Source: an uncultured bacterium (GTDB lineage Bacteria; Desulfobacterota; WTBG01). Taken from it: a stretch of DNA of 5,220 bases. The notes beneath the pieces were generated by a model. The model was given only the letters and a program-made list of their open reading frames with translations, was not told where the DNA came from and made no database searches. The translations under genes and the position numbers were made by a program. Position 1 is the stretch's first letter. Every line of letters starts with the position of its first letter. The stretch lies in NCBI GenBank assembly GCA_938024025.1, contig CALJBY010000315.1, forward strand, positions 1 through 5,220. The letters are read 5' to 3'. Below are positions 1 to 4,446 of this stretch, one piece after another.

Positions 1-366
1 CTGGGAGAATGCCTCAAAAAAGCACTGGGTGACTGTAAAGGCATCAAGCGTTACGGGGAGGCATCCGTACCAATGGATGAATCACTGGCTTCAGTCGTTC
101 TGGACATCTGCAACCGGCCAAATCTGGTATTTGACATCCCCCGGATTCAAGGCAAAGTGGGGACATTTGATGTGGAACTGGTTAAGGAATTCTTCAACGC
201 CTTTGCTCACAACAGCGGCATAGCCCTGCACATTAAGGTTCCCTACGGGGAGAACATGCACCACATTATCGAGGCGGTCTTTAAGGCCTTTGCCCGGGCC
301 CTCGACATGGCAACTACTGTCGACACAAGAATAGCCGGGGTAATGTCTACTAAAGGAAAATTATAG
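1..366 (+). CDS. hisB: Imidazoleglycerol-phosphate dehydratase, C-terminal 121 residues (5' end outside the window)
   Basis: HisB dehydrates imidazole-glycerol phosphate to imidazole-acetol phosphate in histidine biosynthesis, using a manganese centre in a cytosolic multimer. The frame is open from base 1 and ends in TAG. About 121 residues of a family of about 195 are present, so the N-terminal third, with the first HHxxED metal motif, is cut off by the window edge and not by a mutation. Visible family signatures, numbered from the first residue here, are [13 protein letters not shown] (17-29), the second metal-binding motif HHIIE (87-91) followed by [10 protein letters not shown], and the typical C-terminal STKG (116-119). 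It looks monofunctional at this end; I cannot see whether a phosphatase domain precedes it. hisH starts 12 bases downstream, which fits one operon. The identification is certain from the motifs. Confidence 0.97.
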   Translation: MGECLKKALGDCKGIKRYGEASVPMDESLASVVLDICNRPNLVFDIPRIQGKVGTFDVELVKEFFNAFAHNSGIALHIKVPYGENMHHIIEAVFKAFARALDMATTVDTRIAGVMSTKGKL

Positions 367-367
367 C

Positions 368-381
368 GGGAGCACTGTGTG
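368..381 (+). promoter_or_regulatory. Ribosome binding site and GTG start of hisH
   Basis: GGGAG at 368-372 sits six bases before GTG at 379, immediately after the hisB stop. It supports GTG as the true hisH start, since the protein then begins MIAVVDYGMGN as is usual for the family. Confidence 0.8.
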
Positions 382-1002
382 ATTGCGGTTGTTGATTACG
401 GAATGGGGAATTTGCGGAGCGTTCACAAGGCCCTGGAAAAGGTTGGTTACACCGCGACGGTGACCAGCAATCCTCAGCAGATTGCAGATGCCAGCGCGGT
501 TGTGCTGCCAGGCGTTGGTGCGTTTAAAGATTGCATCCATAATCTTGAAAAGCTCAACTTAATTGAGCCGATCCTGCAATCGGTGAAGAGTGGAAAACCC
601 TTTTTGGGGATTTGCCTGGGATTACAAATCCTCTTTACCGAAAGTGATGAGTTTGGAAAGACCCCCGGCCTGGACCTGATCAAGGGCAGGGTTGTGCACT
701 TTTCACAGCATGATAGCTCCCCGGGTAGCAGGTTGAAGATCCCTCACATGGGGTGGAACGCACTCTCCCTGAAGAAAAACATTCCCATCTTCAATACAAT
801 AGAGGATGGGTCCTTTTTCTACTTTGTACACTCATACTATGTGGTGCCTGATGATACTGCAGTTACTGCAAGCACAACCAGTTATGGAGTAGATTTTACC
901 TCCAGCATCCAGAAGGACAACATCTTTGCCTGCCAGTTCCATCCGGAAAAGAGCCAGCAGGTTGGTTTACAAGTCTTAAAAAACTTTGGGACACTTACGT
1001 GA
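379..1002 (+). CDS. hisH: Imidazole glycerol phosphate synthase, glutamine amidotransferase subunit
   Basis: HisH hydrolyses glutamine and passes ammonia to its partner HisF, which uses it to convert PRFAR to imidazole-glycerol phosphate and AICAR. At 207 residues the length is normal for the family. It is a class I glutamine amidotransferase: the PGVGAF loop is at 44-49, the nucleophile Cys79 lies in GICLGLQ, and the rest of the triad is His188 and Glu190 in CQFHPEKS. DYGMGN at 6-11 and HSYYV at 151-155 are further family signatures. The GTG start is chosen because it has a well-placed GGGAG and gives the standard N-terminus. It lies between hisB and hisA with 12-base gaps on each side, and its partner hisF follows hisA. 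Nothing is missing. Confidence 0.98.
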   Translation: MIAVVDYGMGNLRSVHKALEKVGYTATVTSNPQQIADASAVVLPGVGAFKDCIHNLEKLNLIEPILQSVKSGKPFLGICLGLQILFTESDEFGKTPGLDLIKGRVVHFSQHDSSPGSRLKIPHMGWNALSLKKNIPIFNTIEDGSFFYFVHSYYVVPDDTAVTASTTSYGVDFTSSIQKDNIFACQFHPEKSQQVGLQVLKNFGTLT

Positions 1003-1017
1003 GGAAGATAAAACGTG
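1001..1017 (+). promoter_or_regulatory. Ribosome binding site of hisA overlapping the hisH stop codon
   Basis: GAGGAAG at 1001-1007 shares its first two bases with the hisH stop TGA (1000-1002) and lies seven bases before the GTG start of hisA at 1015. The arrangement suggests that ribosomes finishing hisH help initiation on hisA. It is the second GTG start in a row in this operon. Confidence 0.75.
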
Positions 1018-1752
1018 CAAATTATTCCGGCTATTGATTTAAAGGGTGGTAACTGTGTACGTCTACAGCAGGGTGAAATGGACAGGGAGACCCGCTTTTC
1101 TGACCATCCCGCAGACGTTGCCAGACAGTGGGAGTCCCTCGGCGCGCCTCTGCTCCACATTGTAGACCTTGACGGGGCCGTTGGTGGAAGGCCACATAAT
1201 GAGGATGCAATCAAGCAGATATTTAATGCAGTTTCCATTCCCCTTCAGCTCGGTGGCGGCATAAGAAACCTTACTACCATCGAGCACTACCTCTCTTTGG
1301 GCCTTAAACGGGTAGTACTGGGAACAGTCGCACACAAACAGCCCGCACTCCTTGAAGAGGCATGCAAACAGTTCCCGAACCAGATTGTTGTGGGGATTGA
1401 TGCCAGAGACGGCCTGGTGGCTGTTGAAGGGTGGACGGAAACTACTGCCCGGAAGGCAGTTGACCTGGTAAAAGCCTTGGAAGAAAAAGGGGTCGCAGCC
1501 ATCGTCTTTACCGACATTCAGCGTGATGGGATGATGGGTGGACCCAACATAACGAGCACCAGGGAACTGGCAGAAGCAACCCGGATCCCGCTTATTGCCT
1601 CAGGTGGCGTAACGACCCTTGATCATATCAGGGAACTGCTCACCATTGAAGCTAGCGGGGTGGAGGGGATTATCATAGGAAGGGCCCTCTATGAAAAAAC
1701 CATTGATGTAAAAGAAGCCCTCGCACTTGTGAACAAAAACAGTCAGCACTAG
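1015..1752 (+). CDS. hisA: ProFAR isomerase (phosphoribosylformimino-AICAR ribotide isomerase)
   Basis: HisA performs an Amadori rearrangement that turns ProFAR into PRFAR, the substrate of HisF. The 245-residue length is typical. It is a TIM barrel with the twofold symmetry of the HisA/HisF family. The first half carries the catalytic Asp8 in IPAIDLKGG and a phosphate loop GGGIR (80-84). The second half carries Asp129 in [17 protein letters not shown] (165-172) and a second phosphate loop ASGGV (195-199), with GRALY at 222-226. [12 protein letters not shown] near the N-terminus is characteristic of HisA rather than HisF or the bifunctional PriA. I cannot exclude TrpF-like side activity, but nothing indicates it. 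It is followed after six bases by hisF. Confidence 0.98.
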   Translation: MQIIPAIDLKGGNCVRLQQGEMDRETRFSDHPADVARQWESLGAPLLHIVDLDGAVGGRPHNEDAIKQIFNAVSIPLQLGGGIRNLTTIEHYLSLGLKRVVLGTVAHKQPALLEEACKQFPNQIVVGIDARDGLVAVEGWTETTARKAVDLVKALEEKGVAAIVFTDIQRDGMMGGPNITSTRELAEATRIPLIASGGVTTLDHIRELLTIEASGVEGIIIGRALYEKTIDVKEALALVNKNSQH

Positions 1753-1761
1753 GATTTCATG
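1751..1761 (+). promoter_or_regulatory. Weak ribosome binding site of hisF overlapping the hisA stop
   Basis: Only AGGA (1751-1754), made partly from the hisA stop codon TAG (1750-1752), precedes ATG at 1759, with a short four-base spacer. Translation of hisF probably depends on coupling to hisA. The start is fixed by the family N-terminus [12 protein letters not shown]. Confidence 0.55.
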
Positions 1762-2547
1762 TTAACCAAACGAATTATACCCTGCCTGGATGTAAAAGAT
1801 GGTCGCGTGGTGAAGGGGGTCAACTTTGTTCAACTGCGGGATGCAGGCGATCCCGTTGAGAATGCAAAGGTCTATGATCAGGAAGGGGCAGATGAGCTTG
1901 TCTACCTGGATATCACGGCTTCCCATGAAGCGCGCAGGATTATACTCGATGTAGTAGAACGCACGGCATCCGAGGTTTTTATGCCCCTTACGGTAGGGGG
2001 TGGAATTACAAACCTCGATGATATCAGGAATTTGCTCAATGCCGGCGCCGATAAGGTTTCTATCAATACTGCAGCAGTGGAAAATGGACATTTTCTGGAG
2101 AAGGCTGCAAAGCGGTTTGGCACTCAGTGTATTGTTGTTGCAATTGATGCCAAGCAGCTTCAGGTAAGTGCACCTTCCCCGGACGGCTCAGCATCGTTGG
2201 CCTGGGAAGTATTCACCTACGGGGGGAGAAAGGCCACGGGCATTGACGCAGTTGAGTGGGCTCAACGCGCGGAATCCTACGGAGCGGGAGAAATCCTCCT
2301 CACCAGCATGGATGGAGATGGCACAAAAGATGGCTATGACCTGGAACTTACCAGGGCAATTTCCCGGGCGGTAACCATACCGGTAATTGCATCAGGTGGT
2401 GCAGGCACCTTTGAACACTTTTATGAAGCATTTTCCCGTGGAGAAGCAGATGCCGCTCTGGCCGCATCTGTCTTTCACTACAAAGAATTTACCATTCGGG
2501 AGACTAAAGAATACTTGAAGAAGAAAGGGATCGCAGTACGATTATAA
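1759..2547 (+). CDS. hisF: Imidazole glycerol phosphate synthase, cyclase subunit
   Basis: HisF is the synthase subunit that takes ammonia from HisH and converts PRFAR to imidazole-glycerol phosphate and AICAR. It is a TIM barrel of 262 residues. Catalytic Asp11 lies in [15 protein letters not shown] and Asp130 in VVAIDAK. The phosphate loops are GGGIT (80-84) and ASGGAG (211-216). [15 protein letters not shown] (181-195) and [12 protein letters not shown] (230-241) are standard family blocks. The only oddity is a loop after Asp130 (about 133-150, rich in Ser, Pro, Ala and Asp) that is longer than I remember for the Thermotoga enzyme, which accounts for the slightly long protein. HisH, HisA and HisF are all present in order, so a full synthase can be made from this operon. 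Confidence 0.98.
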   Translation: MLTKRIIPCLDVKDGRVVKGVNFVQLRDAGDPVENAKVYDQEGADELVYLDITASHEARRIILDVVERTASEVFMPLTVGGGITNLDDIRNLLNAGADKVSINTAAVENGHFLEKAAKRFGTQCIVVAIDAKQLQVSAPSPDGSASLAWEVFTYGGRKATGIDAVEWAQRAESYGAGEILLTSMDGDGTKDGYDLELTRAISRAVTIPVIASGGAGTFEHFYEAFSRGEADAALAASVFHYKEFTIRETKEYLKKKGIAVRL

Positions 2548-2556
2548 GACATTATT

Positions 2557-2585
2557 ACCGGCAGGTACCGCGCTGCCTGCCCGGT
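2557..2585 (+). repeat. GC-rich hairpin after hisF
   Basis: ACCGGCAGG (2557-2565) pairs with CCTGCCCGGT (2576-2585) through nine pairs with one bulged C at 2582, around a 10-base loop. It starts ten bases after the hisF stop. No T-run follows, so it is not a canonical intrinsic terminator. It may protect the 3' end of the his mRNA, act as a weak pause site, or form part of a leader for hisI. Confidence 0.55.
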
Positions 2586-2606
2586 TAAATGCGAAGCTTA
2601 TTTAAC
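2584..2606 (+). repeat. AT-rich inverted repeat in the hisF-hisI spacer
   Basis: GTTAAAT (2584-2590) and ATTTAAC (2600-2606) are perfect inverted repeats around nine bases. The loop begins with GCGAAGC (2591-2597), a motif known in DNA as an unusually stable mini-hairpin with a GAA loop, so the stem can continue inward after a TT bulge. It shares its first two bases with the end of the preceding GC-rich hairpin. The symmetry would fit an operator or a stacked RNA stem; the sequence does not decide which. Confidence 0.5.
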
Positions 2607-2631
2607 TAGGGTGCGCGGGAAGCATCACAAC

Positions 2632-2637
2632 AGGGAG
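2632..2637 (+). promoter_or_regulatory. Ribosome binding site of hisI
   Basis: AGGGAG lies five bases before ATG at 2643. It supports this start and shows that hisI has its own initiation signal after the 95-base gap. Confidence 0.75.
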
Positions 2638-2642
2638 CTACT

Positions 2643-3023
2643 ATGAGTGTATTGGATAAAGTTAAGTTCGATGACAACGGTTTGATACCAGCGGTTATTC
2701 AGGATTATAAAAACGGGGACATACTTATGGTTGCCTATATGAACAGAGAGTCACTGGAAAAGACCCTCTCTGTGGGCAAGACCTGCTTCTGGAGCCGCTC
2801 ACGGCAAAAATTCTGGATAAAAGGCGAAAGCTCAGGACACACGCAAGAGGTGAAAGAGGTGTTTATAGATTGTGATATGGATACCCTCCTCTTTAAGGTT
2901 GATCAAAAGGTAGCAGCCTGTCATACAGGATACCGGGGCTGTTTTTACCGCAAGATTGAAGGCGAAGAACTTATTGTAACGGGTAAAAAGGTGTTCGAGG
3001 AAGACGACGTCTATAAGCCTTGA
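2643..3023 (+). CDS. hisI: Phosphoribosyl-AMP cyclohydrolase, monofunctional
   Basis: HisI opens the adenine ring of PR-AMP to give ProFAR, the substrate of HisA, as a zinc- and magnesium-dependent cytosolic dimer. The 126-residue length matches the stand-alone enzyme. The core signature is FWSRSRQKFWIKGESSG (49-65). DCDMD (76-80) supplies Cys77 and the magnesium-binding aspartates, and ACHTGYRGCF (92-101) supplies the other zinc ligands Cys93 and Cys100. No PR-ATP pyrophosphohydrolase (HisE) domain follows: the protein ends 26 residues after Cys100 and no hisE lies downstream, so that step must be encoded elsewhere. It is 95 bases after hisF and 115 before pdxA, so it may be cotranscribed with the his genes or be partly uncoupled. 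Confidence 0.97.
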   Translation: MSVLDKVKFDDNGLIPAVIQDYKNGDILMVAYMNRESLEKTLSVGKTCFWSRSRQKFWIKGESSGHTQEVKEVFIDCDMDTLLFKVDQKVAACHTGYRGCFYRKIEGEELIVTGKKVFEEDDVYKP

Positions 3024-3063
3024 GATGTAGGGGACGTTCCTGAATAATTCACTTATTAAGTAC

Positions 3064-3092
3064 TTGTCAGAAATTCTCATGTCTCGTGATAT
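3064..3092 (+). promoter_or_regulatory. Possible sigma-70 promoter upstream of pdxA
   Basis: TTGTCA (3064-3069, five of six to the -35 consensus) is followed after 17 bases by TGATAT (3087-3092, only three of six to the -10 consensus). The spacing is ideal but the -10 is poor, so the call is tentative. It would place a transcript start near 3099, about 40 bases before pdxA. Confidence 0.35.
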
Positions 3093-3095
3093 CAC
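3086..3095. promoter_or_regulatory. Perfect 10-bp palindrome overlapping the putative pdxA -10 element
   Basis: GTGATATCAC is perfectly self-complementary and covers the proposed -10 hexamer, where a repressor dimer could block RNA polymerase. Upstream lie two overlapping short palindromes, ACTTATTAAGT (3051-3061) and AAGTACTT (3058-3065), the latter touching the proposed -35. No known operator consensus is recognised. Confidence 0.35.
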
Positions 3096-3122
3096 TTAGC
3101 GTCATGAAGCTCTAACACAAAC

Positions 3123-3127
3123 GAGGT
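3123..3127 (+). promoter_or_regulatory. Ribosome binding site of pdxA with long spacing
   Basis: GAGGT lies 11 bases before the ATG at 3139, longer than the usual five to nine. No better site is present. The ATG is nevertheless supported by the family N-terminus, in which GDPTGVGPE comes about 14 residues into the protein. Confidence 0.55.
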
Positions 3128-3138
3128 ATAAATCTCTC

Positions 3139-4149
3139 ATGGCAAAAACAAAACTGCCTATCATCGGTATCACCATGGGTGATCCCACCGGTGTCGGTCC
3201 TGAAATTATTGTAAAAGTGCTTTCCCATGAGAGCACTTTTCGTTTTTGCTGCCCCGTTGTACTCGGGGACAGGAACATTCTGGAACGCGCACTGAAGCTG
3301 CTCAACATACCCCTTGCTGTAAACGAAATGGAAACCATTGCTCCCGGGAACGTGCAATCCGGTGTACTGAACCTTCTGTCCCTTTCAGCTCTACCGCTCG
3401 ATAAGGCAGGTTATGGAAACCCTACCAAAGCCTGTGGCGAGGGGATGGTTACCTATATCAAAGAAGCGGCGAGGCTCGCTTTAGATGGTACCATTGACGC
3501 CATCACCACCGCACCAATCAGCAAAAAGGCCCTTTCTGATGCAGGCTACACCTATCCCGGCCATACAGAGCTTCTGGGAGAGCTAACGGGAAGCAAGGAT
3601 TATGTGATGATGCTCGCCGGGAAAAGACTGCGGGTCGTCCTGGTAACCATCCACTGCAGCTTGCATGATGTATTCCACCTGCTCACCACCGAGAAAATCG
3701 TAAAAACCATCAGGGTCACCAACGATGCCTTACGGGATTTTTTCGGAGAAGCACACCCCAGAATTGCCGTTGCTGGACTCAATCCACATGCCGGCGAAGA
3801 GGGACTCTTTGGCAGCGAAGAAAAAACTATCATCCTTCCCGCCGTAGAGCGTGCCCGGCAGTCAGGCATCAACGTTGAAGGCCCCCTGCCCCCCGACACC
3901 CTCTTCTACCATGCCGCCCAGGGGAGCTATGGAGCTGTTGTCTCCATGTACCACGACCAGGGCTTAATTCCCCTCAAGCTTCTCCACTTCGAAGATGGTG
4001 TTAACATAACCCTGGGGCTTCCCCTCCTCCGCACCTCAGTAGACCACGGCACAGCCTACGACATTGCCGGAACCGGGAAGGCAAATCCTGCAAGTTTATT
4101 GAATGCCCTTAAACTCGCTGCCCGGATGGCAGTACAGAAAAAAAAATAA
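3139..4149 (+). CDS. pdxA: 4-hydroxythreonine-4-phosphate dehydrogenase
   Basis: PdxA oxidises 4-phosphohydroxy-L-threonine with NAD to a product that PdxJ condenses with deoxyxylulose 5-phosphate to make pyridoxine 5'-phosphate. The protein has 336 residues, normal for the family. Motifs in order are GDPTGVGPE (14-22), TAPISK (124-129), GHTE (141-144, with the substrate-contacting His142 and Thr143), His172 in TIHCSL, LNPHAGE (214-220, His217), GPLPPDT (248-254), YHDQGLIPLK (271-280, His272) and RTSVDHGTAYDIAG (298-311). His172, His217 and His272 match the three metal-binding histidines of the family. I read it as true PdxA, although related PdxA2-like enzymes act on other substrates and the sequence alone does not fully separate them. 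The gene ends in nine A bases coding for three lysines. Only a possible promoter and a 115-base gap separate it from hisI. Confidence 0.95.
   Translation: MAKTKLPIIGITMGDPTGVGPEIIVKVLSHESTFRFCCPVVLGDRNILERALKLLNIPLAVNEMETIAPGNVQSGVLNLLSLSALPLDKAGYGNPTKACGEGMVTYIKEAARLALDGTIDAITTAPISKKALSDAGYTYPGHTELLGELTGSKDYVMMLAGKRLRVVLVTIHCSLHDVFHLLTTEKIVKTIRVTNDALRDFFGEAHPRIAVAGLNPHAGEEGLFGSEEKTIILPAVERARQSGINVEGPLPPDTLFYHAAQGSYGAVVSMYHDQGLIPLKLLHFEDGVNITLGLPLLRTSVDHGTAYDIAGTGKANPASLLNALKLAARMAVQKKK
3213..3250 (+). other. Terminator-like hairpin inside the 5' part of pdxA
   Basis: AAAAGTGCTTTC (3213-3224) can pair with GAGAGCACTTTT (3229-3240) in a 12-pair stem with one G-U wobble and a CCAT tetraloop. 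It is followed by CG and TTTTT (3243-3247). It covers codons 25-34 of pdxA. The shape is that of an intrinsic terminator with a rather AT-rich stem. Within a translated gene it may be silent, or it may cut short transcripts that are not being translated. Confidence 0.5.
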
Positions 4150-4187
4150 AACACCTGCCCGAAGAGCACCGGGAATCATATCTACCC

Positions 4188-4216
4188 TTGACATACCAGA
4201 ACATCTTTACTATAGT
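4188..4216 (+). promoter_or_regulatory. Strong sigma-70 type promoter
   Basis: A perfect -35 hexamer TTGACA (4188-4193) is separated by exactly 17 bases from TATAGT (4211-4216), five of six to the -10 consensus. The expected start of transcription is about 4222-4224. It is the best promoter in the window. It lies 39 bases after the pdxA stop and some 230 bases before the ATG of the next gene. Confidence 0.7.
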
Positions 4217-4222
4217 TTCCCC

Positions 4223-4392
4223 AGCCCAAGGCAAACGCTTATCAATGGGAAGTGTAAGTACAAACCAGATTTCATTGAAGCATTCTGGATAACCATATAT
4301 ACCAACAAACCAGAAGAAAGGTATATTATTGATAAGAGGAAGAAGACCCCGCATTCTTGTTGAACAGAAACACAAGAAGGTGGGGTTTTGTA
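4223..4392 (+). ncRNA. Candidate small RNA or structured 5' leader
   Basis: The stretch 4150-4446 has no credible protein gene. Within it, the promoter at 4188-4216 and the terminator-like stem at 4346-4390 would define a transcript of about 170 nt. Besides the terminator stem, it contains two inverted repeats: TCAATG (4242-4247) with CATTGA (4273-4278), and ATATACC (4297-4303) with GGTATAT (4320-4326). If the stem does not stop all polymerases, the same RNA is the long 5' leader of the exported-protein gene at 4447. It matches no riboswitch or known RNA family that I recognise. The boundaries are inferred. Confidence 0.35.
4346..4390 (+). terminator. Long terminator-like hairpin between pdxA and the exported-protein gene
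   Basis: ACCCCGCATTCTTGT (4346-4360) pairs with ACAAGAAGGTGGGGT (4372-4386) over 15 positions with one A-G mismatch and one G-U wobble, around an 11-base loop. TTTT (4386-4389), then G and T, follow. The T-tract is short and could pair back onto AAG before the left arm. It is a plausible terminator for readthrough from pdxA, or for a transcript from the promoter at 4188. Because it lies between that promoter and the next gene it could also be an attenuator. Confidence 0.6.
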
Positions 4393-4413
4393 CGATTGAA
4401 CTGGGGGAAAAAA

Positions 4414-4438
4414 GGTTTGTTGAAAAAAAACCAGGAGG
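4414..4438 (+). promoter_or_regulatory. Ribosome binding site of the exported-protein gene, next to a small hairpin
   Basis: AGGAGG (4433-4438) is a perfect Shine-Dalgarno sequence eight bases before ATG at 4447, and it decides this start. Directly before it, GGTTT (4414-4418) can pair with AAACC (4428-4432), leaving the site itself unpaired. Confidence 0.75.
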
Positions 4439-4446
4439 AAAGACAC

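Noticed and set aside
606..633. Hairpin in hisH, GGATTTG with CAAATCC
   Set aside because: It lies in the strongly constrained codons of the active-site motif GICLGLQ and has no T-run after it, so it is most likely a by-product of coding sequence.
1015..2547. hisA and hisF similarity as a new repeat or duplication
   Set aside because: Their shared half-barrel architecture is the long-known ancient duplication of this family, not something peculiar to this genome.
3169..3193. ATCACC-ATG-GGTGAT and CACCGGTG palindromes in early pdxA
   Set aside because: They encode the invariant ITMGDPTGVGPE block and are adequately explained by coding constraint. The three-base loop is also tight.
4121..4135. 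CTGCC/GGCAG stem near the end of pdxA as a terminator
   Set aside because: It is followed by an A-run on the plus strand, and the corresponding T-run on the minus strand lies on the wrong side of the stem, so it fits a terminator in neither direction.
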